Source of the DNA: Rhodococcus tibetensis | GTDB taxonomy: Bacteria; Actinomycetota; Actinomycetes; Mycobacteriales; Mycobacteriaceae | Length of the DNA: 64,000 bases | Direction: 5' to 3' | Assembly (NCBI RefSeq): GCF_024438035.1 | Contig: NZ_JANFQF010000012.1 | Coordinates: forward strand, 124,001-188,000 | Part shown: positions 52,329 to 61,354 of the stretch, one piece after another | How positions within the stretch are numbered: the first letter of the stretch is position 1 | Layout: every line of letters begins with the position of its first letter | Position numbers and translations under genes: made by a program | The notes under the pieces: generated by a model | The model's input: the letters and a program-made list of their open reading frames with translations, nothing else | Database searches by the model: none | What the model was told of the DNA's origin: nothing

Positions 52329-53477
52329 CTACAGCGACTTCGCGATGATGCCCTTCATCACTTCGTTGGCGCCCGCGTAGATCTTCTGGACGCGGGCGTC
52401 CTCGTACATACGGGCGATGAGGTACTCGCGCATGTAGCCGTACCCACCGTGCAATTGGACGCAGCGGTCGATGACCTCACACTGTTTCTCGGTGAGCCAG
52501 TACTTGACCATGGCCGCCTCGGACGGGTCGAGTTCACCGCGCAGGTGCGCCTCGATGCAGTGGTCGAGGAACACCTGGCAGGTGCGGGCGATGGTGTGAC
52601 ATTCGGCGAGCTCGAACGCGGTGTTCTGGAACTCGAACAGGCTGTGCCCGAACGCCTGCCGCGATTTCGTGTAGGCCACGGTGTCTTCGACGGCACGCTT
52701 CATCGCGCCCGAGGCCTGCGCCCCGATGATCAACCGTTCCTGCACCAACTGGGCCATCAGCTGCCCGAAGCCCTGTCCCTCGGACACGCCGAGCAGATTT
52801 TCGGCGGGTATCCGCACATCGGTGAACGACAACTCCGATGTGTCGGCGCCGTGCTGGCCCACCTTGTCGAGGACGCGTCCGACTGCGAAGCCGGGGCAGT
52901 CCCGCAGATCGACGATCATCAGCGAAACACCTTTGGCGCCGGCCTTCGGATCGGTCTTGACGGCCAGGATGATCATGTCGGCGGACGCGCCGTTCGTGAT
53001 GAACGTCTTCGAACCGTTGATCACATAGTCGTCACCGTCACGGATGGCCGTGGTCTTGATCGCCTTCAGATCGGAACCGGCGCCCGGCTCCGTCATGCCG
53101 ATCGCACCGAGAATCTCCCCGGTGGCCATCCCCGGCAGCCACGCCTTCTTCTGCTCTTCCGACCCGTACTCGACGAGGTAATGCGCGACAATCCCGCTGT
53201 GCACCGCGATTCCGAACGCCAGGTCCCCGGCGTAGCCCTGGGCCTCGAAGACGGCGAGGTCGTGGGCGAATGTGCCGCCACCGCCGCCGTATTCTTCGGG
53301 CACGGAACAACACAGCAACCCGAGCTGCCCGGCGGTGTGCCACACGGATCGATCGATGCAGTGTTGTGCGTCCCACTTGTCGTTGTGCGCGACCACTTCG
53401 CGCTCGAAGAACCCGGTCGCGAGTTCGGACAGCGCCTTCACCTCGTCGTCATGCCACGACGCAATATGCTTCTTCAT
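52329..53477 (-). CDS. acyl-CoA dehydrogenase
   Basis: 382 residues, FAD enzyme oxidising acyl-CoA to enoyl-CoA. Family signatures: AIGMTEPGAGSDLKAIKTTA, VINGSKTFITNGASADMIIL, the second signature QLHGGYGYMREYLIARMYED, and the catalytic Glu in KIYAGANEVMKGIIA near the end. ATG 53477 with GAGGAG 5 nt upstream; GTG 53483 would add two residues. Downstream of the thiolase gene on the same strand with a 9-bp gap: one operon. It converges with the monooxygenase gene 4 bp away. Confidence 0.92.
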   Translation of the reverse strand: MKKHIASWHDDEVKALSELATGFFEREVVAHNDKWDAQHCIDRSVWHTAGQLGLLCCSVPEEYGGGGGTFAHDLAVFEAQGYAGDLAFGIAVHSGIVAHYLVEYGSEEQKKAWLPGMATGEILGAIGMTEPGAGSDLKAIKTTAIRDGDDYVINGSKTFITNGASADMIILAVKTDPKAGAKGVSLMIVDLRDCPGFAVGRVLDKVGQHGADTSELSFTDVRIPAENLLGVSEGQGFGQLMAQLVQERLIIGAQASGAMKRAVEDTVAYTKSRQAFGHSLFEFQNTAFELAECHTIARTCQVFLDHCIEAHLRGELDPSEAAMVKYWLTEKQCEVIDRCVQLHGGYGYMREYLIARMYEDARVQKIYAGANEVMKGIIAKSL

Positions 53478-53486
53478 GGCCACTCC

Positions 53487-54668
53487 TCAGACTCGACGGA
53501 ACAGTGCGGCGAGGGCCTGACCGCCGCCGATGCACATCGTGACGATGCCGAGTTCGAGGTCGCGGCGCACAAGATCCTTCGCGAGGCGCAGGCTCAGGAT
53601 GGCACCGGTCGCGCCCACGGGGTGACCCAACGCGATGGCGCCGCCGTACGGGTTGGTCTTCTCCGGGTCGAGCTTCGCGTCCCGGATCACCGCGACCGCC
53701 TGCGACGCGAACGCCTCGTTCAGCTCGATCACGTCGATATCACCCGGGGTGGTGCCGGTCTGCTCGAACAGCTTCTGCAACGCCAGCACCGGGGCGTACC
53801 CCATCAGAGCCGGGTCCATCGCGGCGGTCGCGACGGCCTCGAGGGTGACGAGCCCGGTCAGGCCCTTCTCCTGCGCGGCCGACTGAGTGGCCAGCACCAG
53901 GGCCGCGGCGCCGTCGTTGATGCCCGACGCGTTACCGGCGGTCACCGAACCGCCTTCCTCGAACGCCGGCCGCAGCTTCGCGAGGGTCTCGAGGGTGGTG
54001 TCCGGCTTGAGGTGCTCGTCGACCTCGATCGTCTTCGGGCGGCGCCCCCCGATTTCGACGGGGGTGATTTCCTCGGCGAACGCGGCCCGGGCGGCGTCGG
54101 TGGCGGCGCGGCGCTGGGATTCGACTGCGAACTCGTCCTGCTGCTGCCGGCTCACGTCGTACTTGCGGGCGACGGCCTCGGCGGTGCGGCCCATGTGCAC
54201 GCCACCGAACGGGTCGGTCAGGATCGCGACCGTGCCGTCGACGAGTGTGCGGTCACCGAGTTTGTAACCCGAACGGGCGCCGAAATCGTAGAACGGCATC
54301 CGGGACATGCTCTCGTCGCCGCCGGCCAACGCGAACCCGACCCCGCCCCAGCGCATCTGCTGCGCCGCCGACCAGACGGCCTGCAGGCCGCTGCCGCACA
54401 AGCGGTTGACCGTGTAGGCGGGAGTGCTCTCGGGCAGGCCTGCTGCGAGGGCCACGCGGCGGGCGTTGTAGGCGTCGGGGCCTACTTGGCCGATGCAGCC
54501 CATCACCACCTCGCCGATGTCGTCACCGGCGACCCCGGCACGCCCCAGAGCGGCCCGCGCAGCGGTCGCGCCCAGCTCGTGCGCGGGCACGCCGGCGAGC
54601 GTGCCACCGAAGCTGCCGATCGGCGTCCGCGCGCCGTCGATCACCACAATCGGTTCGGGAGTATTCAT
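53487..54668 (-). CDS. acetyl-CoA C-acyltransferase (thiolase)
   Basis: 393 residues. Active-site Cys91 in VNRLCGSGLQAVWSA; ALGHPVGATGAI carries the catalytic His; the C-terminal Cys lies in TMCIGGGQALAA. Biosynthetic/degradative type II thiolase, joining or splitting acetyl-CoA units. ATG 54668. First gene of the thiolase-acyl-CoA dehydrogenase operon, probably beta-oxidation of an acid made by the neighbouring monooxygenase; that link is inference. Confidence 0.92.
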   Translation of the reverse strand: MNTPEPIVVIDGARTPIGSFGGTLAGVPAHELGATAARAALGRAGVAGDDIGEVVMGCIGQVGPDAYNARRVALAAGLPESTPAYTVNRLCGSGLQAVWSAAQQMRWGGVGFALAGGDESMSRMPFYDFGARSGYKLGDRTLVDGTVAILTDPFGGVHMGRTAEAVARKYDVSRQQQDEFAVESQRRAATDAARAAFAEEITPVEIGGRRPKTIEVDEHLKPDTTLETLAKLRPAFEEGGSVTAGNASGINDGAAALVLATQSAAQEKGLTGLVTLEAVATAAMDPALMGYAPVLALQKLFEQTGTTPGDIDVIELNEAFASQAVAVIRDAKLDPEKTNPYGGAIALGHPVGATGAILSLRLAKDLVRRDLELGIVTMCIGGGQALAALFRRV

Positions 54669-54898
54669 CAGGTGCCCTTCCGTCTCACTCCCGGTCCGGG
54701 GAGATAGTAGGACATCAAAGTAGCGCGCCTCTCGAAACGGGCGTCAATTGACCTGCGTGACGCTCCCTCGTGACACCCTCGGCGAATCAATCTCGTCGCC
54801 GAACCGCAACTCAGCAGATCCAGCCCATACTCGGTCGACGTCTGCGCGCTCGGAGTTCGGTCCGAGTTCAGCGGCCTAGGGGTCCGGGCACGACGAAT

Positions 54899-55915
54899 GT
54901 GTCGACCGTGTTCAGTTCGAGCATTTCGTGGGATGGCATCAGCGAGCTCGCCGCATCGTGGCTGTGGGTGATCGCCCTCGGCGGGGTGTACCTGTGGGCC
55001 GCGCGGTACCGCACCCTGCACACCCGCAACCGAGAATCGACGCGCCTGCTGACCGTCGACTGCACCTCCCGCGGCCGTAACCGCACCCTCAGCTGGCACG
55101 GGGTACTGGGTATCTGGATCGCTGTCGGGTTGGTGTTTCTCTCGGCGACCGGGTTGACCTGGTCGAAGTACGCCGGTGAGAACGTCAGCGAACTGCGCAC
55201 CGCCCTGAGCTGGACCACCCCGAAACTCGACAAAAATCTCGGCACCCCAGCCGGTGGGACCGCCGCGGCGGCGGGTGGGCACGACGGGCACGGCGGACAC
55301 ACCGGTGCAGCCGCCAACCCGGGTGCGCTCGACCGCAACATCGGCGAACTGGACTCGGTCCTTGCGGCCGCGGCCGCTAACCAGGTCACCGGGAAGGTCG
55401 AGGCCACCATTCCGGCCGACGAGCACACCGCGTTCACCGTCACCGAGACCCGGCAGCCGTGGCAGTTCGCCACCGACGCGGTCGCGATCGATCCCGTCAG
55501 CGGTGCCGTGACCGACGCGAACCGATTCGCCGACTGGCCGCTGGCCGCAAAGCTCACCACCTGGGGCATCGCTCTGCACATGGGCATCCTGTTCGGCCTG
55601 CTCAACCAGCTGGTTCTACTCGCCGTGACCATCGCCCTGGTGACCGTGATCGGGCGCGGCTACCTGCTGTGGTGGCGGCGACGCCCCACCCACGGTCGGC
55701 GCCGGGTCGGCCGTGCGCCGATCCGCGGCACCTGGCGCCGGATTCACCCGACCACCACCGTCGCGGTGGTGATCCTCACAATGGCGGTCGGCTGGTACAT
55801 CCCGCTGCTCGGGCTGAGCGTGCTCGGGTTCCTACTCGTCGTCGCGGCCGTCGCCGCCGCCCGCCGGCTGCGCTCCCCGAAGAACCCGGGCCCGGCGAAC
55901 ACCCCGGCGGGGTAA
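54899..55915 (+). pseudogene. PepSY-associated membrane protein lacking its N-terminal half
   Basis: The C-terminal part is well preserved: ELAASWLWVIALGGVYLWAA, LSWHGVLGIWIAVGLVFLSA, a His/Gly-rich linker (GHDGHGGHTGAAA), the PepSY domain (about ATIPADEHTAFTVTETRQPW), IALHMGILFGLLNQLVLLAV and two further helices. Full-length relatives of about 480 residues start with a membrane helix and a first PepSY domain; here homology begins abruptly near 54920 with unrelated sequence before it. GTG 54899 is the nearest in-frame start, without a ribosome site. Such proteins often go with copper or iron-reduction genes; none are adjacent. Confidence 0.6.
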
Positions 55916-56399
55916 GCACCGACGGTCGACACAAGCCTGACCAGTTACCGCCGCGATCTCGATCTTCTATGTCCGGGACCCGACGCGAGCGGTCGCGCGA
56001 ACACCGCAATACCACCAAGTCTGCAAGCCCACCGCGGTGCACTACCTCCACGCCGCGCACCCACACGCTCGGCTCCGCGATCGAGAGTCCGTCGTCGGGT
56101 CGACGGGACACTGTCCCCATTTCGGGGGCCGCCGACCTGCCAGCATGTCCGTTCCGTCGTCGCGGCAGCTCCGGCCAGCTCAGCGGTCAGGTGCAGCACC
56201 CGTGGCCAGTCACGACCAGAGACGATGCGGACCTGAGGTAAAGAAGCCTTTACTATTGGTTCGGGCGCCGGGACCACTGGCGTAACTATTCGTGTCCCCA
56301 ACCTCGATGAGAGTCCATGAACCTCGCTTCGCGCATACCCCGAAGACCCCGCCCGCCTCGTGCCACCCGCCGACTCGGATCCCGTCCGGACGTGCACAG
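55916..56399. other. 484-bp gap before the CNNM genes
   Basis: No supported gene. Holds a 16-bp inverted repeat at 56238-56253 (GTAAAG-AAGC-CTTTAC), next to an A/T-rich TACTATTGG that could be part of a promoter for the gene at 56400. A minus-strand frame (55945-56397) is open but arginine-rich and unlike a protein. Confidence 0.45.
56238..56253. promoter_or_regulatory. 16-bp dyad upstream of the first CNNM gene
   Basis: GTAAAG-AAGC-CTTTAC in a short A/T-rich island within GC-rich DNA, about 150 bp before the start. Candidate operator or promoter element; the factor is unknown. Confidence 0.35.
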
Positions 56400-57776
56400 A
56401 TGGTGACCGTCGTTCTGAGCATCGCGTTCGGCATCCTGGTGGTCGTCGCCATCACCGCGCTGACCGGGTATTTCGTGGCCCAGGAATTTGCCTACATGTC
56501 GGTGGACCGCTCGCGGCTGAAAGCGCGGGCCGAGGCCGGTGACACCGGGGCCGCCCGGGCCCTGACGGTGACCCGCCGCACCTCGTTCATGCTGTCCGGC
56601 GCCCAACTCGGTATCACCGTCACCGGGCTGCTGGTCGGATATGTCGCCGAACCTCTCATCGGACGAGGACTCGGCGAACTCCTCGGCGGCGTCGGTGTCC
56701 CCACTGCTGTGGGAATCGGAATCGGCGCCATCCTCGCCGTACTCTTCTCCACCTTCGTCCAGATGGTCTTCGGTGAGCTGTTCCCGAAGAACCTGGCGAT
56801 CGCCCGACCCGAACCGGTCGCCCGCTGGCTGGCCCTGTCGACCACGATCTACCTGAGACTGTTCGGCTGGCTGATCTGGCTGTTCGACCAGTCCTCGAAC
56901 CTGCTGCTGCGGGCGCTGCGGATCGAACCGGTGCATGATGTCGAGCACTCGGCGACACCGCGGGACCTCGTGCACATCGTCGCGCAGTCGCGTCATACCG
57001 GAGAGTTGCCGCGAGAGCTGTCCACCCTGCTCGATCGCATTCTCGACTTCCCTACCGAGACGGCAGAACATGCCATGATCCCGCGCTCCCACGTCGACAC
57101 CGTGCGGGCCGACGAACCGGTGTCCGCGGTGCTTCATCGCATGGGGTCCGGGCACACCCGCTACCCGGTCGTGGGTGAGAGCTCGGACGACCTGTACGGG
57201 GTGATTCACCTGCACGACCTCCTGGGCACCTCGCCGACCGGAACGGCTGCCTCCCGGTGCCGGACCCCGGTGGTCGTGCCCACGTCGCTACCGTTGCCGC
57301 AGGTGCTCACCCAGCTGAGCGAGGCGAAGGAGGAGATGGCCCTGGTGATCGACGAGTACGGCGGATTCGCCGGGATCGTCACAATCGAGGATATCGCCGA
57401 GGAACTGGTCGGCGAGATCGCCGACGAACACGACCCGGACACCGCCCCGGCCGCGGCCGCGGCCGGATCGGAGGCCGACGGCTGGATCATGCCCGGTGAT
57501 CTGCACCTCGACGAGGTCGAACGCCTCTTGGGTCACCGCCTGCCCGCCGGTGATGCCGAAACCCTGGCCGGTGCCGTCATCGCCGAGTTCGGGGGGCTTC
57601 CGGCCGTCGGTGATCGGGTAACCATCGCGCTCGAGCGCGATCCGGGAGACCTGGTGAACGACACCGAACCGCCGGAGCGGCGACTGCTCGCCGAGGTCCG
57701 CGACATCGACAAGCATGTGCCGTCGTCGCTGTTCGTCACCTTCGCCAGCACGTCGGAGGAGTCTGCGCATGAGTAG
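56400..57776 (+). CDS. CNNM/CorC-type membrane protein (hemolysin family), copy 1
   Basis: 458 residues. DUF21/CNNM membrane domain (about 1-195) with SIAFGILVVVAITALTGYFV, GAQLGITVTGLLVGYVAEPL and QMVFGELFPKNLAIARPEPV. A CBS pair (about 215-345; MIPRSHVDTVRADEPVSAVL, IDEYGGFAGIVTIEDIAEEL) and a C-terminal CorC_HlyC domain (about 360-440) follow. Family members are linked to Mg2+/Na+ or Co2+ transport; the hemolysin name is historical. ATG 56400 chosen over the in-frame frame extension because it starts the first helix. It overlaps copy 2 by 8 bp. Confidence 0.85.
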   Translation: MVTVVLSIAFGILVVVAITALTGYFVAQEFAYMSVDRSRLKARAEAGDTGAARALTVTRRTSFMLSGAQLGITVTGLLVGYVAEPLIGRGLGELLGGVGVPTAVGIGIGAILAVLFSTFVQMVFGELFPKNLAIARPEPVARWLALSTTIYLRLFGWLIWLFDQSSNLLLRALRIEPVHDVEHSATPRDLVHIVAQSRHTGELPRELSTLLDRILDFPTETAEHAMIPRSHVDTVRADEPVSAVLHRMGSGHTRYPVVGESSDDLYGVIHLHDLLGTSPTGTAASRCRTPVVVPTSLPLPQVLTQLSEAKEEMALVIDEYGGFAGIVTIEDIAEELVGEIADEHDPDTAPAAAAAGSEADGWIMPGDLHLDEVERLLGHRLPAGDAETLAGAVIAEFGGLPAVGDRVTIALERDPGDLVNDTEPPERRLLAEVRDIDKHVPSSLFVTFASTSEESAHE

Positions 57777-58785
57777 TCCTTGGCTCATCCTGGTCGTCAC
57801 GGTTGCACTGATCGCGGCCAGTGCATTCTTCGTCGCGGTCGAATTCGCGCTCATCGCGGCTCGCCACCACCGGCTCGAGGATGCCGCACCGAACAGCAGG
57901 GCGGCCCGGGCCGCCCTGCGGAGTGCGTCGGAGCTGTCGGTGCTGCTGGCCGGTTCGCAGCTCGGTATCACGGTGTGCACCCTGGCGCTCGGTGCGATCA
58001 CCAAACCCGCCGTGCACCACTGGCTGACCCCGGCGTTCGAAGGCTGGGGCGCACCGTTGTGGCTGGCGGACGTCGCGGGGTTCGTTCTCGCCCTGATCAT
58101 CGTCACCTTCCTGCACCTCGTCGTCGGGGAGATGGCACCGAAGTCGTGGGCGATCGCGCACCCGGAGAGATCGGCGACATTGCTGGCGATCCCGATGCGC
58201 GGCTTCATGTGGGCCACCCGACCCGCCCTCAATGCGCTGAACCGGATGGCGAACTGGTGCCTGATCAAGGTCGGGGTGACCCCGGTGGATCAGGTCGGGT
58301 CGGGCCAGGACTCGGACGCACTGCGCCACCTCGTCGAGCACTCCGCGACCGCCGGCACCCTCGACGAGCGCTACCACGGACAGTTGACCAGCGCCTTGGA
58401 ACTCGAGGCGCTCACCGTCGGGGAGATGGTCCGGCCGAATCCGGCACCGAGCAGTGTTCCTCCGGAGGCGACACCGGACGAGATTCGCGCGGCCTGCCAG
58501 CGCAGCGGACACCTACGGCTGCTGGTCCGCGGCGACGCCGGGGTCCAGGGCGTCGTACACGTGCGCGACAGCCTGCACGCGCCGCCGACGTACACGGCGC
58601 GGACGTTGATGCGTGCGGTGCTCACCCTGCCCGCGGCGGCACCGGTGTACGAGGCGCTGCGGACCATGCGCGAGACCCGCAGCCATCTGGTGCTCGTCCT
58701 CGGCGACGACGGCGAGGTGACCGGGCTGATCACCCTCACCGACGTGCTACAGCGGCTGTTACCGGCCGCCGGAGCCACCGCCTGA
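57769..58785 (+). CDS. CNNM-type membrane protein, copy 2 (no CorC domain)
   Basis: 338 residues. DUF21 domain (WLILVVTVALIAASAFFVAV, GSQLGITVCTLALGAITKPA, LHLVVGEMAPKSWAIAHPER) and a CBS pair (MVRPNPAPSSVPPEATPDEI to GEVTGLITLTDVLQRL). It stops right after the CBS pair, so it lacks the C-terminal CorC_HlyC domain of copies 1 and 3. ATG 57769 overlaps the end of copy 1 by 8 bp, so the two are translationally coupled and may form a heterodimer, as CNNM proteins dimerise through the CBS pair. Confidence 0.85.
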   Translation: MSSPWLILVVTVALIAASAFFVAVEFALIAARHHRLEDAAPNSRAARAALRSASELSVLLAGSQLGITVCTLALGAITKPAVHHWLTPAFEGWGAPLWLADVAGFVLALIIVTFLHLVVGEMAPKSWAIAHPERSATLLAIPMRGFMWATRPALNALNRMANWCLIKVGVTPVDQVGSGQDSDALRHLVEHSATAGTLDERYHGQLTSALELEALTVGEMVRPNPAPSSVPPEATPDEIRAACQRSGHLRLLVRGDAGVQGVVHVRDSLHAPPTYTARTLMRAVLTLPAAAPVYEALRTMRETRSHLVLVLGDDGEVTGLITLTDVLQRLLPAAGATA

Positions 58786-58799
58786 CCGAACGCCCCGAC

Positions 58800-58845
58800 A
58801 CAGCGGGCCCCTGGCCGGGAACGATTTCCGGTCAGGGCTCGCTGT
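58800..58845. terminator. long hairpin after CNNM copy 2
   Basis: ACAGCGGGCCCCTGGCCGG pairs almost fully with CCGGTCAGGGCTCGCTGT over about 18 bp around a 9-nt loop. It begins 14 bp after the stop of copy 2 and overlaps the 3' end of the small minus-strand gene. No T run, but a plausible two-way terminator. Confidence 0.55.
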
Positions 58846-59119
58846 CGCGGTAGAGCCGCCAGAACCAGATCCCGCCGCCCAGCAGGCAGGCGAATCCCCC
58901 GCCGAAGGCCCCCACCAGGACCAGCATGGTGCCCACCGCCATCAACGCGACCACGCTTCCCAGCTGAATCAGCACACTCCGCGGCACATACGCGAATGTG
59001 GCCGAGAACCGCGGCCGGCGCAACCCGGGGCTCAGGGTGCCGCTCGCCGCGGCACGCGCACCCACCGGCCGTCCTCCGCTCAGGCACCGGTGCGTAACCG
59101 CGCGACCATGGATGCTCAT
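58832..59119 (-). CDS. small membrane protein
   Basis: 95 residues from ATG 59119. The first 45 residues are arginine-rich; then come two membrane segments (VLIQLGSVVALMAVGTMLVL and GGGFACLLGGGIWFW) and the tail RLYRDSEP. The hydrophobic half looks real, and the true start may be internal. Unknown function. It is opposite to the CNNM genes around it. Confidence 0.45.
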   Translation of the reverse strand: MSIHGRAVTHRCLSGGRPVGARAAASGTLSPGLRRPRFSATFAYVPRSVLIQLGSVVALMAVGTMLVLVGAFGGGFACLLGGGIWFWRLYRDSEP

Positions 59120-59237
59120 GTCCGTTTTGTCCGTTTTCGCCTACACTGAACCCCACCCCGCGATCGATGGACTTCTCCAGGAGAAAGGGCATGGGCCACC
59201 GTCACAGACCCCGGCCGCCCCGATTTGGGCGGCGGCG

Positions 59238-60566
59238 ATGAACGACACCGTGGTCGACGCCGGACTGGTGCTGGCCTTCGTGCTGGTCGGTGGCGTGTTC
59301 GCGGCCACCGAGATCGCCCTGGTGTCTCTGCGGGAGGGGCAGATCCGGCACCTGCAGCGGCGTGGGAGCCGCGGCGCCCGGACCGCCGCGCTGGCCCGCA
59401 ACCCAAACCGGTTCCTCTCCGCGGTGCAGGTCGGTGTCACCGTGGCCGGATTCCTCTCCGCCGCCTACGGCGCCGCCGCCATCGCACCCGCCCTCGTTCC
59501 CACCCTCGAATCGTGGGGCCTGCCGGCCGGGCCGGCCTCGGCGGTAGCCCTGATCGGGACGACCCTGGTGATCGCGTACCTGTCCCTGATCCTGGGCGAG
59601 TTGGTGCCCAAACGTCTTGCGCTGCAACGCGCGAGTGAAGTGTCCCTGCTCACCGCGCCGGCCCTGGACCGGTTCGCCACGATAATGCGCCCGGTGATCT
59701 GGCTGCTGTCAGTCTCCACCGACCTGCTGGTGCGCCTGCTCGGTGGGGACCCGAAGGCGAAGAACGAAGCGATCACCCACGAAGAACTCCGCGATCTCGT
59801 TCTCGGGCACACAGCGATCGCCGAATCCGAGCGCCGCATCCTCTCGGAGGTCTTCGATGCCGGTCAACGCTCCCTGATCGAGGTGATGCGTCCCCGCACC
59901 GACGTCGACTTCTTGCCCGCCGATACGCCCCTCCCCCGGGCCCGGGAGCAGGCACTGGGGTCCGGGCACAGCCGGTACCCGGTCACCGGCGCCTCGTTTG
60001 ACGACATCGTCGGATTCGTCCACGTGCGCGATCTCCTGCTCGCCGACGAACGACAGATCGCCACGGCGGCGCAGCTCAGCAGACCCATCCTGCAACTGCC
60101 CGCCTCCAAACCGGCCCTGGCCGCGCTGGCGGACATGCGCCACGAAAATCTCCAGATTGCAATCGTCGTCGACGAATACGGCGGCACCGCAGGAATCGTC
60201 ACCCTCGAGGACATCGTGGAGGAGATCATCGGCGAAATCGGGGACGAGTACCAACAACCCGCCCAGCACAGCGAGGCTACGCAGATTCGGGTGCCGGCGC
60301 ACCAACACGTGGACGGACTGTTGATCATCGAGGACTTCGAGAAGACCACCGGCATCACCCTCCCCGACGGCCCCTACGAAACGGTCGCCGGTTTCCTGCT
60401 GCACCGACTCCAACGCGTCCCGCAACTCGGTGACAGCATCACCTTCGACGGCACCAAACTCACCGTCAGTGCCCTCGACGGCCGCCGCATCTCCCGTGTC
60501 CGTGTCACCCACCCCCGCCCGACCCCACACGCACCGGGCGCTCGGACCGAACCGGAGCGGCCATGA
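59238..60566 (+). CDS. CNNM/CorC-type membrane protein, copy 3
   Basis: 442 residues with all three parts: DUF21 (VVDAGLVLAFVLVGGVFAAT, VQVGVTVAGFLSAAYGAAAI, LILGELVPKRLALQRASEVS), a CBS pair (MRPRTDVDFLPADTPLPRAR, VDEYGGTAGIVTLEDIVEEI) and CorC_HlyC (VDGLLIIEDFEKTTGITLPD, GDSITFDGTKLTVSAL). The usual acidic G-E-I-x-D-E-Y segment closes the CBS pair. ATG 59238 is chosen at the start of the first helix; the frame is open to 58998, but that part is not membrane-like. Separate from the copy 1-2 pair by the hairpin and the small minus-strand gene. Confidence 0.85.
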   Translation: MNDTVVDAGLVLAFVLVGGVFAATEIALVSLREGQIRHLQRRGSRGARTAALARNPNRFLSAVQVGVTVAGFLSAAYGAAAIAPALVPTLESWGLPAGPASAVALIGTTLVIAYLSLILGELVPKRLALQRASEVSLLTAPALDRFATIMRPVIWLLSVSTDLLVRLLGGDPKAKNEAITHEELRDLVLGHTAIAESERRILSEVFDAGQRSLIEVMRPRTDVDFLPADTPLPRAREQALGSGHSRYPVTGASFDDIVGFVHVRDLLLADERQIATAAQLSRPILQLPASKPALAALADMRHENLQIAIVVDEYGGTAGIVTLEDIVEEIIGEIGDEYQQPAQHSEATQIRVPAHQHVDGLLIIEDFEKTTGITLPDGPYETVAGFLLHRLQRVPQLGDSITFDGTKLTVSALDGRRISRVRVTHPRPTPHAPGARTEPERP

Positions 60567-60662
60567 ACCCGGCCCTCTTCGGTGACCGTCGCCGTCGCCG
60601 GTCAGTGCCGACACGACCGGCGGTGACGGGCCACCGCGGCCGGGTCGGGAGATACTCAGCCG

Positions 60663-61037
60663 GTGGCCAACGGGCGAGACGGCAGCATCTGGGTCGCGAT
60701 CTTCGCCGCGCACGCGGGACTGGTCCTGGGCCTGACCCTGCTGTTCCTGATCGTCGCCGACCTCGGGCATGGTTCCGCGGGGGTGAACCTGGGGGCGGGA
60801 CTCTTGCTTCTGCCCCTGCTGCCGTTGGGTCTGCCCTGGTCCGTGCCGATGATCACCGAACCATACCGCTTCGACCCCGCCGCCGAAACCCTCGCGCACG
60901 CCCTCTCTTTCGCACCTGCTGACCTCAACGTCGCACTGCACGGCCTGGTACTCCCGGCCTGGCGTCGTGGTGCGTACGCGGCGCCGGGCACGGTGATCCG
61001 CGGCTCGCGCCTGCGAGCACCTTCAGGTGACGGTTGA
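60663..61037 (+). CDS. small membrane protein
   Basis: 124 residues from GTG 60663. Two hydrophobic stretches (SIWVAIFAAHAGLVLGLTLL and NLGAGLLLLPLLPLGLPWSV), then a soluble tail (MITEPYRFDPAAETLAHALS). No family recognised. Follows CNNM copy 3 by 96 bp on the same strand. Confidence 0.5.
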   Translation: MANGRDGSIWVAIFAAHAGLVLGLTLLFLIVADLGHGSAGVNLGAGLLLLPLLPLGLPWSVPMITEPYRFDPAAETLAHALSFAPADLNVALHGLVLPAWRRGAYAAPGTVIRGSRLRAPSGDG

Positions 61038-61354
61038 GGTTCCCGCCGGTCGCGGACCCAACACGCCACCGCCACAGCCCACGGCAGCGGTCGTGCTCAC
61101 GGCGAGCCGCGGTGTGAACCCGACATCATCGGCAGCTCAAACATCCGGTGCATCACTGCCGCGGCGCATGCTCGCGGCGGCGGCGGGCTTACCCCGGAGA
61201 ACGAATGTTGAACATTCCTGACGTGTGAGTGACACATCCGGTTTCTGGGTACAGGTCCCTCACATGTTCACCGCGCTCCAGCAGTGCGGGCTGGGTGAGC
61301 GTCAGGTGGCGAGAACGCCGCCACCTTTCGTCACGTCACGATCAAGGAGTTCGC
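61038..61354. other. 317-bp leader region before the WhiB gene
   Basis: No gene is supported. It contains two dyads: the perfect 15-bp GAATGTT-G-AACATTC (61203-61217) and GTGT-GAGTG-ACAC (61223-61235). They lie 137 and 119 bp before the WhiB start and are likely its control region. Confidence 0.5.
61203..61235 (+). promoter_or_regulatory. two adjacent palindromes upstream of the WhiB gene
   Basis: GAATGTT-G-AACATTC is perfect over 7-bp arms. GTGTGAGTGACAC 5 bp later has the TGTG...CACA ends of Crp-family sites but too short a spacer. Both suggest specific transcription factors acting on the whiB-like gene. Confidence 0.45.

Noticed and set aside
55945-56397. 150-residue minus-strand frame before the CNNM genes
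   Set aside because: Arg/Gly/Ser-rich, no ribosome site, no motif.
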